64,000 bases of DNA, from the NCBI RefSeq assembly GCF_001645105.1, contig NZ_LKEG01000025.1, forward strand, positions 48,054 to 112,053, written 5' to 3'. This stretch comes from Pseudomonas marginalis (lineage in GTDB: Bacteria > Pseudomonadota > Gammaproteobacteria > Pseudomonadales > Pseudomonadaceae). Each line of letters starts with the position of its first letter. Position 1 is the stretch's first letter. The notes under the pieces were generated by a model. That model saw nothing but the letters and a program-made list of their open reading frames with translations. It did not search any database and was not told where the DNA came from. A program made the translations under genes and the position numbers. Positions 15,363 through 24,421 of this stretch are shown here, piece by piece.

Positions 15363-17309
15363 ATGAACGTCAAACAGAAGTTGACCTGGGCGTTTGTTGT
15401 GATCGCCTGCTTGCCTGTCTGCCTGATTGCGACACTGGTGGTCATGGATTTGCGCAACGCCGCCCGCGATGATTTTATCGAGGGCAGTAACCGGGAAATA
15501 CGCCAGGTTGAAACGGCGATGCAGTTGTACTTCGAAAGTATTCGCCAGAACGTCGACTACCTCGCCTCTCAGCCGTTATTGCGCAACGCTGACGGCAGCC
15601 TGAAAAACTACAGTGGCGCCAACGCTCCCAGCATTGCGCAAGGCGCGCTGGATAAGCAGATCTTTGATTTTTATGCGCACTTGGCCAATAGCCATTCGGC
15701 GTATTCCAACATCATTTTCGGTAACAGCACCGGCGGTTTTGTGTCCTGGCCCGACAACCCGAACCGGGCCAATTACGACCCCCGCGAGCGGCCTTGGTAT
15801 AAGTCTGCGTTGAGCAGTCCAGGCAAGACCCTGCGTACCGATGCTTACTACTACGCGCCTAAAGATGCGGTGTATGTCAGCGTTGTGCGCAGCATCGATA
15901 CCCAACTGGGTAGCAACAGCGGCGTGATCAGTATCGATGTGTCGTTGCAGCAACTCACCGAAATCATCAAACACATCAAACTCGGCGAGAGTGGTTACCT
16001 GATGCTGGTCGAGCGCGACGGCAAGGTGTTGGTTGACCCTCAGCAACCTGCGCATAACTTCAAGACGCTTACAGAGATCGGCGGCGGCTATGAACAGTTG
16101 GCCAACGCCCGGAAAAGCGCGTTTGAAGTTGAGCTCAACGGTGAACGTTATATGGCCAACGTCTGGCCCTCCAGCCAATTGGGTTGGAGCTTTGTGGGCC
16201 TGATCAAACAGCAGGAGGTGATGAGCTCTGCGACCCACTTGGCGTGGGTGATTGCGATCATTGCGGGCGTGCTGGCGCTGGTATTTGCCCTGGTGGGCGC
16301 GAGCTTCGCAGGCTTGATCGTAAGACCGATCCGCAGCGTCGCCAGCGGCTTGCAAGGCATCGCCGAAGGCGACGGCGATCTGACGCAAAGCCTTCACGTG
16401 CGCGGCAAAGATGAAACGGCGCAGTTGGCCAACTGGTTCAACCAATTCCTGGCGGCGATCCGCAGCATGATCAGCAGCATCGGCCAGGCTGCACATAACA
16501 TTCTGACCACATCCAACGCTGCCACGCAGGTATCCAGCGACATGGCTGAGGTTGCAGGGCGCCAGCGTGAGGCCGTGGATATGGTTTCGACCGCCTTCCA
16601 TGAAATGGTGGCCACCGCCAACGAGATTGCGCGTGCCTGCAGTCAAGCTGCCGAGTCAGCCGACAGCGGCTGGACAAAAGCACGCGAGGGTCAGCAGCAG
16701 ATTGATGCGGCGGTCAGCAGCGTTGACCAACTGAGTCATGAAATCGAGAAGTCCGCCGAGTCGATGCAACAACTGGAACGTGACAGTAACGATATCCAGT
16801 CGATCCTCGGCACCATTCGCTCAATCGCCGAGCAAACCAACCTGCTGGCACTGAACGCCGCCATTGAGGCTGCACGCGCTGGCGAGCAGGGCCGTGGGTT
16901 TGCCGTGGTCGCCGATGAGGTCCGGGCGCTGGCCAAACGCACGGCGGACTCCACCGCCGAGATCGACGGGCTGCTGGGCACCTTGGCCAAGCGTACGGGC
17001 CTTGTCACGCACCAAATGCGTGCCAGTCTGGATGTCTCGCAACAGTCGGTTAGTCGAATCGGCGTGGCGCGTACCAGCTTCGGCCTGATTCGCGATTCTG
17101 TAGATGTGATTCGAGACATGAACACTCAAATCGCCACGGCAGCTGAGGAGCAGCATCAAGTCGCCGAAGGCATCAATCTGCATATCAGCCAGATCCATGG
17201 CGATGCGCAACGTGTCGCAGAGTTGGCTGAATCGGCGCGTTTGAATTCATCGGGTTTGGCCGGGTTGTCTGCGGAGCTGGACAGCCTGGTCCGGCGTTTC
17301 CGTACCTGA
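15363..17309 (+). CDS. Methyl-accepting chemotaxis protein with periplasmic double Cache domain
   Basis: 648 residues; ATG 15363 follows CTGGAGTGCAG. Order: membrane helix (about 7-30), periplasmic dCache sensor (about 35-280), second membrane helix ([18 protein letters not shown], about 290-310), HAMP, and the signalling hairpin with [20 protein letters not shown] near residue 490. The sensor holds [12 protein letters not shown], a downstream Tyr cluster DAYYYAP and an Asp in GVISIDVSL, which resemble the reported dCache amino-acid-binding pattern. The ligand could therefore be an amino acid; the genomic neighbourhood suggests instead the substrate of the ADH/lactonase cluster. No C-terminal pentapeptide. 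Confidence 0.92.
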   Translation: MNVKQKLTWAFVVIACLPVCLIATLVVMDLRNAARDDFIEGSNREIRQVETAMQLYFESIRQNVDYLASQPLLRNADGSLKNYSGANAPSIAQGALDKQIFDFYAHLANSHSAYSNIIFGNSTGGFVSWPDNPNRANYDPRERPWYKSALSSPGKTLRTDAYYYAPKDAVYVSVVRSIDTQLGSNSGVISIDVSLQQLTEIIKHIKLGESGYLMLVERDGKVLVDPQQPAHNFKTLTEIGGGYEQLANARKSAFEVELNGERYMANVWPSSQLGWSFVGLIKQQEVMSSATHLAWVIAIIAGVLALVFALVGASFAGLIVRPIRSVASGLQGIAEGDGDLTQSLHVRGKDETAQLANWFNQFLAAIRSMISSIGQAAHNILTTSNAATQVSSDMAEVAGRQREAVDMVSTAFHEMVATANEIARACSQAAESADSGWTKAREGQQQIDAAVSSVDQLSHEIEKSAESMQQLERDSNDIQSILGTIRSIAEQTNLLALNAAIEAARAGEQGRGFAVVADEVRALAKRTADSTAEIDGLLGTLAKRTGLVTHQMRASLDVSQQSVSRIGVARTSFGLIRDSVDVIRDMNTQIATAAEEQHQVAEGINLHISQIHGDAQRVAELAESARLNSSGLAGLSAELDSLVRRFRT

Positions 17310-17323
17310 CAAGCGCGCAGGAT

Positions 17324-17349
17324 GAGGGCCAGTGCCTGCATTGGCCCTC
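17324..17349. terminator. Hairpin between convergent genes
   Basis: GAGGGCCA (17324-17331) pairs with TGGCCCTC (17342-17349) across a 10-base loop, between the chemoreceptor stop (17309) and the stop of the leftward lactonase-like gene (17368). Only a short T-rich stretch follows. Confidence 0.55.
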
Positions 17350-17367
17350 GTTGTGTGACGCTATTGC

Positions 17368-18282
17368 TTACTCATACCAGGCCGGCGATTTCAGCGCATT
17401 CCGCACGAACTCAGTGCTGTGACCGATCCACAATTGCGAGTGGGTCTGCTTGAGGAAATCTTCCATGGCTTGTCGCGATTCAGGCGTGCCGGCGTGCTTT
17501 TCCTTGTCCGGCATGCGGTTCTTCGTACGTTCTTCGGGGTAGTGGTAAAGGTCGCCGGAAATCAAGACCCCGCCGTATTGCTTGAGCTTCACGTACAGCG
17601 ATTGATGGCCGGGGGTATGCCCCGGGGTTTGTTTCAAAATGACTGAGCCATCGCCGAAGACATCGTGATCGCCTTTGAACAGTTGTTGGGGGTTTTGTTT
17701 GAGTGAGGCGAAAGACGCCGCGTTTTCCGGGGTGGCCTGTGCAGTGAACATGAAATCCTGCTCGGCTTTGGAGGTCAGCCACGTTGCGGTCGGGAATTCG
17801 CTGATGTTACCCACGTGATCGAAATGCGAATGTGAAAGCGCGAGGTAGTTGATGTCCGTTGGTGCGACCCCAATGTCGGCCAACTGGCTGAGCAGTGTCT
17901 TGGTAACGATTTGTCCATATCCATCAATGGCATTTTCATACACCGGTCGTCCGATCAAACGGTCAGACAGCCCGGTGTCGAACAACAAAACGCCTTTGGG
18001 GTGCATGACCAGGTAGCAGGTGACGGGCATGTTGGTATCGACCACTTCTTCACGCGTCAGGTTGTACGATTCCGGGTGGTTGTATATCAGCTGTCCACAA
18101 TCGAGCACGTAGACGCGCAAGGTTTTTACGATCGGCAGCGGAGCCATCGCAGGCCGATGCTGAGCGGGTGAAGAGGAGGGTGTTTGGGCGTTGACCCAGC
18201 CTGCGCCGCATAGCGCAACCGCCATGCACAAGCCCAACCCAAGTGTCTTTTTACCGATTGCAATGCGCTTATTTTTCATCAC
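17368..18282 (-). CDS. Exported metallo-beta-lactamase-fold hydrolase (AHL-lactonase-like)
   Basis: 304 residues. The N-terminus (MMKNKRIAIGKKTLGLGLCM, then a hydrophobic stretch ending ...GWVNAQT) looks like a cleavable signal peptide, so the enzyme is probably periplasmic. The metal motif is HSHFDHVGN (HxHxDH), with further ligands in QTPGHTPGHQSLY and SGDLYHYP. It belongs to the same broad family as 14359-15171, but that copy has no signal peptide: one lactonase would act outside and one inside. A TTGACA promoter with the shared ATTGTATTACAAT operator lies about 140 bases upstream, which links it to the 13.3 kb genes. RBS AAGAA before the ATG. Confidence 0.85.
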   Translation of the reverse strand: MMKNKRIAIGKKTLGLGLCMAVALCGAGWVNAQTPSSSPAQHRPAMAPLPIVKTLRVYVLDCGQLIYNHPESYNLTREEVVDTNMPVTCYLVMHPKGVLLFDTGLSDRLIGRPVYENAIDGYGQIVTKTLLSQLADIGVAPTDINYLALSHSHFDHVGNISEFPTATWLTSKAEQDFMFTAQATPENAASFASLKQNPQQLFKGDHDVFGDGSVILKQTPGHTPGHQSLYVKLKQYGGVLISGDLYHYPEERTKNRMPDKEKHAGTPESRQAMEDFLKQTHSQLWIGHSTEFVRNALKSPAWYE

Positions 18283-18419
18283 GTTCTTCTTGTTTTATAA
18301 GGTGAATGATTTCGCACGTTATCGCCACGTGGGTCGCCGCTGAGTGCGTGAATGGAGCCAATCACCCCATAAAAGCAAACGCCGCGCGTAGCCAGTGAGT
18401 GCGCAAACCACTCTAATTA

Positions 18420-18439
18420 ATTGTATTACAATGTGTCAA
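18420..18439 (-). promoter_or_regulatory. Operator ATTGTATTACAAT (18420-18432) next to minus-strand TTGACA (18434-18439)
   Basis: On the minus strand the sequence reads TTGACA, one base, then the 13-base inverted repeat, exactly the arrangement found on the plus strand at 13291-13310. A -10 candidate TAGAGT follows about 18 bases after the -35 box. It points toward the exported lactonase gene. Confidence 0.6.
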
Positions 18440-18503
18440 TGTTATTGGTTGGTTGGGGAGTGGCGCATTGGCTAAAGCTGATGGCATAACGCGCATTGGG
18501 AGG

Positions 18504-19514
18504 TCAGAGGTTTTCGTCGATGACGATCTTCATCACCAGCGGCAGTACGGGTGGCGTATCAATTATCCCCTGCTGATGCAGCAGGTAATCGATACAGGCT
18601 TGCACCTGGCCTTCCGGGTCTTGGTCCAGCACCAGCGACATCACACCCTGGCGCAGCAGGCTTGCATGCAATGCGCTGGCCTCATGACCGATCCACACGG
18701 GGTGTGCATCTGCCTGGGCGAGGGCCGCCTGGATCCCCAACGATCCGCTGCCGGTGTCGTATAGTCCCGCCAAAGGTTGATCTGCAAGGCATTGCGCGAC
18801 GGCTGTGCGGGTGAGTTCATCGTTGTCGAAGCACTCGATTGGGCCTATGACGCGCGTGTCGGGTGCATGTTGCGCCATCACGTCGATAAAGCCTTTGGCC
18901 CGCTCCTGGTGAGCAAAAAAATCCAGTGAGTTGACAACCAGCAGTACCACCCCCGGCCGCTGGCCGACCCACTGACTCATCAACCGTCCGGCGCTGCGCC
19001 CGGCGGCATGGTTGTCGATGCCGACATACACAGCACCTTGCACATCGGTGAGGTTGCTGGTGAGTAAAACGGTGGGCGTGCCGCCCTGCACGATGGCGTT
19101 TAATGCCTGGTGCACGGTGGGTGTATCGGGGGCGATCACGATCATGCCGTGGCGACGTGAGCGCGGTTTGCGCAGGGCGTCGAGCAGTTGCTGCGGTGAG
19201 CCCTCCGCCCAGCGTTGATGACGCAGGGTAAGGTGGGCGCTGAGGCGTTGGGCTTGGCGTTCGAAGGCTGCAGCCAGACGCTTGAAATGGTCGGTGGCGC
19301 TGTCGCTCAGCAACACATCGACAATCATCGGGCCGGTAAATGGCGCAGGCAGGCCCGGGCGGATGCTCAGGGCGCGTGCCACGGTCAGGACCTTGCGCCG
19401 TTTAACATCGGACACCTTGCCACGGTCATTGAGCACTCGGTCTACGGTGCTCAGGCTGACGCCCGCCAATTCTGCGACCTTCAACAGACCGTGACGCTTG
19501 AGTGTGCTGCTCAT
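18504..19514 (-). CDS. LacI-family transcriptional regulator with sugar-binding-protein-like ligand domain
   Basis: 336 residues from ATG 19514 (MSSTLKRHGLLKVAELAG), with AGGAAG upstream; a GTG three codons earlier is too close to that site. N-terminal helix-turn-helix LKVAELAGVSLSTVDRVLND (about residues 11-30) is followed by a periplasmic-binding-protein fold (MIVDVLLSDSATDHF, GMIVIAPDTPTVHQALNAI, VGIDNHAAGRSAGRLM). The family represses sugar genes and is released by a sugar or sugar acid. It lies downstream of and in line with the gluconate-dehydrogenase-type genes, so it may control them or a ketogluconate pathway nearby. Confidence 0.88.
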   Translation of the reverse strand: MSSTLKRHGLLKVAELAGVSLSTVDRVLNDRGKVSDVKRRKVLTVARALSIRPGLPAPFTGPMIVDVLLSDSATDHFKRLAAAFERQAQRLSAHLTLRHQRWAEGSPQQLLDALRKPRSRRHGMIVIAPDTPTVHQALNAIVQGGTPTVLLTSNLTDVQGAVYVGIDNHAAGRSAGRLMSQWVGQRPGVVLLVVNSLDFFAHQERAKGFIDVMAQHAPDTRVIGPIECFDNDELTRTAVAQCLADQPLAGLYDTGSGSLGIQAALAQADAHPVWIGHEASALHASLLRQGVMSLVLDQDPEGQVQACIDYLLHQQGIIDTPPVLPLVMKIVIDENL

Positions 19515-19574
19515 GCTAAGCACGCTTCCTGTGAGGGGTGGGCCTGTGAGTGTACCGGCAGGCCCTATACGGCG

Positions 19575-20930
19575 TCAGTGAGAGGTACCGTCCACGCTCA
19601 ATTGCGCCGGCAATTTGCGCGCCTTGCGTACCTCGGCAACTTGATTGGCGGTCACCTCCGGCGCGGCATTACCCCAGCTGTTGCGGAGGTAGGAGAGTGT
19701 TGCCGCGATCTGTTGGTCCGACAGCTTCCATGCAAAGCTGGGCATTGCGCCGCTGGTGGGATTGTCGAGGGTCACCGCGCCGCGGCCGCCTTCCAGCACC
19801 GTGGTGATCAAGCTTCGCGCATTCTCAGCCTGGATACCGGGGTTATCGGCCAGGCTCGACGCCAGTTGATTGATCCCCTTGCCATCGCTGTTGTGGCACG
19901 CCGAGCAATTAGCCGAGTACACGTTGGCGCCTTGTTGCATCAATGGGGTACTCGCCTTGAGCGCCCGCGGGCTGCGGGTATCCGAACCGGGTAGGGTCTT
20001 GAGATAAGCGGCGATGGCGTACAGGTCTTCGTCGCGCATGTGCTGGGTCGAGTTGGTGACCGCTTCGGCCATCGGCCCGGACGCTACGGCCACGTGGTTG
20101 CTGCCGGTCTTTAGGTATTGCACCAGTTGCGCATCGCTCCAGCCGCCGATACCCACGTAGGGGTTGCCGGTAATTTCCGGTGCATGCCAGCCGGCCAGTT
20201 CGCCGCCTTGCAGGTACGCGCCACTCTTGTCACCGCCGAGGAAATTCTTCGGCGTATGGCAAGCAGCACAGTGCCCTAGGCCGTCGACCAGGTAGGCGCC
20301 GCGGTTGACCTGCTCGGTAGCGCCTGCCACCGGTTTGAACGTGGTGTTATCAAAGAACAGCAGGTTCCAGCCCATCATCATCAGGCGGATGTTGAACGGG
20401 AAGGGCAGTTGATTGGACACGACTTCGTTATTCACCGCCGGCACCGTTTGCATGTAGGCCCAGAGGTCATGCATATCCTGGTCGCTGACTTTGACGTAGG
20501 CGTTATAGGGCATCGCCGGGTAGAGGTTCTCGCCATGCCGGCCTTTGCCTTCACGCACCGCACGGGTGAACTCCTGCTCGGTCCAGGCACCAATGCCGGT
20601 ATTTTTGTCGGAGGTGATGTTGCTGGCGAGCAACTTGCCGAACGGCGTTTCCAGTGCGTAGCCTCCAGCAAAAGGTTTTCCATGACGGGGATCGGTATGG
20701 CAGGCCGCGCAGTCCCCGGCGATGGCCACGTAACGGCCACGCGCTACGGCGAGGTCTTCCTGTTGCTGGGTGCTTGGCGCCTTGATTCCGGCACTGTGGT
20801 CGGCCTGTTGCCCTGGCTGGGCAATGCTGTCCGCTGCATCGGCAACGCTGAATGCACCGTACAGGCCAATGGCCGAGCCCAGGGACAACACGGCAGTGGC
20901 TGTCAGGGCCATGCGAAGACGCGGGTTCAT
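19575..20930 (-). CDS. Triheme cytochrome c subunit of a membrane-bound sugar/alcohol dehydrogenase
   Basis: 451 residues from ATG 20930 (MNPRLRMALTATAVLSLG), after GGTGGAGATGCCAGC. A signal peptide is followed by three heme c sites: CAACHTD (about 74), CAACHTP (about 225) and CSACHNS (about 345), the pattern of gluconate 2-dehydrogenase and alcohol dehydrogenase cytochrome subunits. It would carry electrons from the flavoprotein to ubiquinone in the periplasmic face of the membrane. The ATG overlaps the stop of the flavoprotein gene by four bases (ATGA). Confidence 0.92.
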   Translation of the reverse strand: MNPRLRMALTATAVLSLGSAIGLYGAFSVADAADSIAQPGQQADHSAGIKAPSTQQQEDLAVARGRYVAIAGDCAACHTDPRHGKPFAGGYALETPFGKLLASNITSDKNTGIGAWTEQEFTRAVREGKGRHGENLYPAMPYNAYVKVSDQDMHDLWAYMQTVPAVNNEVVSNQLPFPFNIRLMMMGWNLLFFDNTTFKPVAGATEQVNRGAYLVDGLGHCAACHTPKNFLGGDKSGAYLQGGELAGWHAPEITGNPYVGIGGWSDAQLVQYLKTGSNHVAVASGPMAEAVTNSTQHMRDEDLYAIAAYLKTLPGSDTRSPRALKASTPLMQQGANVYSANCSACHNSDGKGINQLASSLADNPGIQAENARSLITTVLEGGRGAVTLDNPTSGAMPSFAWKLSDQQIAATLSYLRNSWGNAAPEVTANQVAEVRKARKLPAQLSVDGTSH

Positions 20931-22705
20931 GCTGGCATCTCCACCAGTGGGCCGGGTTTGGCCAGGTATTGATCGATGATCGCCTTGGCAGTCCACAGGC
21001 TCAGAGCACCGATGGTCGAGGTGGGGTTGTAGCCGGCGTTGTTGGGGAACGACGAGGCGCCCAGCACAAATACGTTGTGCACATCCCAGCTCTGCTGATA
21101 GCGGTTGAGTACGCTGGTTTTCGGGTCCAGGCCCATGACCGCGCCGCCGATGGTGTGGTCGCTGGAGGGCAAGTAAGGCCCATAGTTGACGGCGGCAGCA
21201 TCAAAGCCATTGACGATTTTCGCGCCCATGGCCTTGCCGATTTCTACAGCTTTTTCTTCGGTGAACCGGGCCATGCGCCGGTCGTTTTCGTTGTAGTCGA
21301 AGGTCACTCGAATCAACGGATCGCCGTTGGCGTCGGTGTATTCCGGGTCCAGATCCAGATAGCACTCGTCGTGGGAGAAACTGGTGCCCTGGTTGAAGAT
21401 GAAAGTGCCGTTCTGGAAGGCATGGTTATAGGCCTTTTTCCATTCGCTGCCCCAGCGTGGCGTGCCCGGTGGTACGGCATCGGCGTTACCGATCGGGCGT
21501 GCGCCACGGGCGACCACGAGGATGCCGGCCCCGCCGATAAAGTTCTTGCCCGTGTGGTCGAAGTTGTCGCCGTTATAGTCATCTACCTGCGCAGAGAGGG
21601 CGCCTGCGCCAATGTACTGATTGAGCTGTTCGTCCTCGAAAAACAGATTGGCCCCGGACACGGTCTGGAAACTGTAGGCTCGGCCCACGACTCCTGAGCG
21701 AGTTTCGGGGTTATAGGGCTTGCCGATTTTAGAGAGCAGCAGCAAGCGCACGTTCTGCATCTGGAAGGCCGAAAAAATCACGATGTCCGCGGGTTGCTCC
21801 CATTCCATCTTATTGCGGTCAAGGTAGCTCACGCCGGTGGCGGTCTTGCCGTCTGCGGCGAGGTTGGCGCGCAGCACGGCCGACTCGGTCAGCACGGTAA
21901 AGTTGCTGCGTTGCATCAGTGCAGGAATCACGCAGGCATTGGGGCTCGACTTGGAAAAGTTGCCGCAGCCGTAATACAGGCAGTAACCGCAGTAGGTGCA
22001 CGGCCCCATGCGCACACCGAGAGGGTTGGTGTAGGCCTGGGAGGCCTGGCCAGCTGGCACCATGAACGGGTGCAGGCCAAGTTTTTGGGTGCCTTCGGTG
22101 AACAGGTCCGTCAGCCGAGTGGTGGCCAGTGGCGGCAGCGGGAATTCACTCTTGCGGTTGCCTTCGAAGATATTCGCGCCGTCGATCTTCTCGCCATTCA
22201 ACATGCCGGCCTTGCCCGATACGCCGGCAATGCGTTCGAAGCGCTCGTAGAAGGGCTCCAGGTCGTCATAGGTGACGCCCCAGTCCTGCACGATCAGGCC
22301 TTTTTCAATCTGCTGCTTGCCGTAGCGCTTGAGGGTAAAGCTGTAAGGCTCGAAGTCGAACGGCAGGAAGCGCCACGCCATGCCGGCCCAGTGCGTACCT
22401 GAGCCGCCGACGTTGTAGCCCAACTCGTTCATGCTCCAGTCGCGGGTCGGCAGGGCAGTTTGCGAACGGTTGTTGCGGAACGTAGTGGTCTCGATGGCTG
22501 GCGGCAGCAGCATGCTGCGGCGGGTGTCCCAGCGCAGTTCGTCGGTGTCTACCGAGGGCGGAAAATCAGTGGCGGTTTCAAACCACGGACCACGCTCGAT
22601 CGCGATGACATTCAGCCCGGCGCGGGTCAGTTCTTCGGCAATCAGCGAGCCGCACCAGCCGAGGCCGACAATCACTGCGTCGACTTTGGGGCGTACATTG
22701 GCCAT
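20927..22705 (-). CDS. GMC-family FAD oxidoreductase, catalytic subunit of gluconate 2-dehydrogenase-type enzyme
   Basis: 592 residues; the ATG follows GAAGAGGAATTCCTGA. The FAD fold VIVGLGWCGSLIAEELTRAG starts near residue 14; a cysteine-rich segment CTYCGYCLYYGCGNF (about 237-251) is typical of this membrane-dehydrogenase subgroup; C-terminal GMC motifs HTIGGAVMG and LGASSFPNNAGYNPT carry the catalytic His/Asn. Export would rely on the TAT signal of the small subunit. The most likely substrate is gluconate (to 2-ketogluconate); sorbitol, fructose or 2-ketogluconate dehydrogenases share this architecture. Confidence 0.9.
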   Translation of the reverse strand: MANVRPKVDAVIVGLGWCGSLIAEELTRAGLNVIAIERGPWFETATDFPPSVDTDELRWDTRRSMLLPPAIETTTFRNNRSQTALPTRDWSMNELGYNVGGSGTHWAGMAWRFLPFDFEPYSFTLKRYGKQQIEKGLIVQDWGVTYDDLEPFYERFERIAGVSGKAGMLNGEKIDGANIFEGNRKSEFPLPPLATTRLTDLFTEGTQKLGLHPFMVPAGQASQAYTNPLGVRMGPCTYCGYCLYYGCGNFSKSSPNACVIPALMQRSNFTVLTESAVLRANLAADGKTATGVSYLDRNKMEWEQPADIVIFSAFQMQNVRLLLLSKIGKPYNPETRSGVVGRAYSFQTVSGANLFFEDEQLNQYIGAGALSAQVDDYNGDNFDHTGKNFIGGAGILVVARGARPIGNADAVPPGTPRWGSEWKKAYNHAFQNGTFIFNQGTSFSHDECYLDLDPEYTDANGDPLIRVTFDYNENDRRMARFTEEKAVEIGKAMGAKIVNGFDAAAVNYGPYLPSSDHTIGGAVMGLDPKTSVLNRYQQSWDVHNVFVLGASSFPNNAGYNPTSTIGALSLWTAKAIIDQYLAKPGPLVEMPA

Positions 22706-22786
22706 TCAGGAATTCCTCTTCGTTACAGCGAATCACGGTCAGTCGGCGATGATGGCAAGGCCTCATCACTCAAGTGTTCTAGGGGA

Positions 22787-23512
22787 TCAGAGCGTGTTAT
22801 CGATCAGGCTGGTGGGGATGATGTTGAGCTTCTGGCCCTTCTTGGCAATAACGTCACGGAAGTCATAGCGTGCGCCGGGGAAACCAAGCATTTTCCAGCT
22901 CGCCATGCCTTTGTTGCCGCCGTAGATCGGGTCAGACAAGAAGCCTTCACGCACGTTGGCCAGCACCTGTTCGAAGATCTCCTTGGCGCCGTCGTCAAAC
23001 TCGGAACCAACCTTGACCGCGTTTTTTTCGAAGCTGCGCAGCACCTGGTCCTGTTGCTCGCCTTGCAGTTGCAGGAAGGGTTTGCCGAACTGCGCCTGGC
23101 TGTATTCGTCAATCGCCACCAGCCCCTTGCGCCAGCGGTCGGCGGGGGTGAGTGCTGACTGAGTGCCTTGCTCGAACGTACCTTTGACGAAACGTCCCAG
23201 CCGATAAAGCGTGGCACCTTTGCCGTAGTCACCGGCCAATTGGCGGTCGATAAACGTCGCGCAACCGGCTTCCTTGCCTCCGATAGACAGCTCGTCTGTT
23301 GGGATCAACCGTTCGGCAATCGCTTCGGTGGTCTGAAATTCATGTTGATTGAAAAACGCCAGACCGCCCTGACGTACAGTGGGTAAGGTCGGCAGGCTAT
23401 CCGTGCCCGGTTCCCAGGGTTGGCCTCCGGTGATTTCTTCGGCGCGGGCAACGGGTAATGTCGACGCAGCCGCCAGCGCGATGGCCGACGATAAAAAGTC
23501 TCTGCGCTGCAT
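22787..23512 (-). CDS. Gluconate 2-dehydrogenase subunit 3 (small, TAT-exported)
   Basis: 241 residues from ATG 23512 (MQRRDFLSSAIALAAAS), after TCAAAGGAACCCTC. The RRDFL twin-arginine motif and following hydrophobic stretch form a TAT signal, which would also carry the folded flavoprotein out of the cell. The body has the subunit-3 landmarks FNQHEFQTTEAIAERLIP, DELSIGGKEAGCATFIDRQL and GWRSGFL-like C-terminal segments (here GMASWKMLGFPGARYDFRDV). First gene of the three-gene operon; 81 bases separate it from the flavoprotein gene. Confidence 0.9.
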   Translation of the reverse strand: MQRRDFLSSAIALAAASTLPVARAEEITGGQPWEPGTDSLPTLPTVRQGGLAFFNQHEFQTTEAIAERLIPTDELSIGGKEAGCATFIDRQLAGDYGKGATLYRLGRFVKGTFEQGTQSALTPADRWRKGLVAIDEYSQAQFGKPFLQLQGEQQDQVLRSFEKNAVKVGSEFDDGAKEIFEQVLANVREGFLSDPIYGGNKGMASWKMLGFPGARYDFRDVIAKKGQKLNIIPTSLIDNTL

Positions 23513-23993
23513 GAGGGTTCCTTTGAGAGTCTGGCGCGTTTCCCGTGCGCACACGGCAGCGCCCGCAAGGCTTGAAGCCAGCGGCAATCACACGAACATG
23601 GGCGGCGTGGGGAGAACGAACGGGGGTGATTCAAGATGTTTCGAGAAGAAGTCTAGGGTGCGACAAATCACCGCGCTATTAAAACTTTTGACGTAAAACT
23701 TTCAAATCATCGCTAACAGGTCGATTCAAGCCATTGATAAACCGTATTATTTTTAATCTGGAGTGATGCTGTTGTGCTAGGCAGGCCCTAACGAAAAAAA
23801 GCCTCAACGCCTCGCAGTGAGAGATTGAATGTCTAGCCCCACACTCAATAACCGCTCGTAAAATCTGGATTGTCATCCCCGTAAAACAAGTACAAGATCA
23901 AGTATTTTTGCATCGCCGCAATAACATAAAATTCATTTAAATCAACGAATAAACCACCCAGTGTGCGTCTCGTTTCCCGCTCCAAACACAAAG

Positions 23994-24021
23994 AAAAAGC
24001 CACTCTAACGAGTGGCTTTTT
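23994..24021. terminator. Strong rho-independent terminator
   Basis: AAAAAGCCACTC (23994-24005), loop TAAC, GAGTGGCTTTTT (24010-24021), continuing into a run of T. No intact gene ends at it on the plus strand, so it is probably left over from a lost gene. Confidence 0.85.
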
Positions 24022-24042
24022 TTTGCCTGGTCTTTATGAAAT

Positions 24043-24065
24043 AGACGCTTAGGCGTCTTTTTTCG
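24043..24065 (+). terminator. Second terminator close behind the first
   Basis: AGACGC (24043-24048), loop TTAG, GCGTCT (24053-24058), then a T-run. Two terminators within 70 bases with no upstream gene point to deletion of the gene(s) they served. Confidence 0.7.
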
Positions 24066-24163
24066 TTTCTGCGGAAAACCACTGGAAACCAGTAGCAACA
24101 ATTACAGTATTAAGTACAACATTACGACAGACTCGAATTTGTATTGTTGCTGGGTCCTTCCAG

Positions 24164-24316
24164 GATAGCCGAGCGCGCCTTGGCCTTCCGGCTTATCACG
24201 CTCACCATGCATTAACCGATGCACTGGCCACCGCCGAGTTGTTGTAGGCGCAGATAGCGCCTCACTACCCGATAACCACGTCTGTTGGCGAGTTATGGAG
24301 CGGAGTCACCGCTTGA
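24164..24316 (+). pseudogene. Remnant of a 3'-5' exonuclease (DnaQ/epsilon-like) C-terminus
   Basis: The plus-strand frame from 24164 reads DSRARLGLPAYHAHHALTD, then ALATAELL, TAG (24245-24247), AQIAPHYP and on to TGA at 24314. The piece with His and Asp five residues apart (HHALTD) followed by ALATAELL matches the ExoIII motif region of DEDDh exonucleases, and the AQIA continuation after the stop suggests that a glutamine codon became TAG. No N-terminal part with the DEDD acidic residues is found upstream. A non-functional fragment. Confidence 0.6.
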
Positions 24317-24421
24317 TAGTGAAACGCTCGCGCCAGTCTGACCGTTATCCCCAATGTTGCGCGATCCGTTTGAGACTCCTCATCCCGTCGGGCTTGGATA
24401 ACGCGTACCGCGTAGTTGTTT

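Larger units (their letters stand above)
23588..24421. other. Gene-poor stretch holding two terminators and a decayed gene fragment
   Basis: About 830 bases with no intact gene. The left part (23640-23990) is AT-richer than its surroundings and should contain the promoter of the gluconate-dehydrogenase-type operon. Two terminators (23994-24021 and 24043-24065) and an exonuclease remnant (24164-24316) follow. No insertion sequence ends were recognised. Confidence 0.6.

Noticed and set aside
23679..23876. 65-codon open frame in the gap before the chemoreceptor
   Set aside because: No ribosome site and no recognisable sequence. The AT-rich stretch more likely holds promoter DNA.
24043..24065. 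tRNA gene or attachment site next to the paired terminators
   Set aside because: No cloverleaf or CCA-type end and no direct repeats flanking the chemoreceptor were found by eye. The stems are short terminators.
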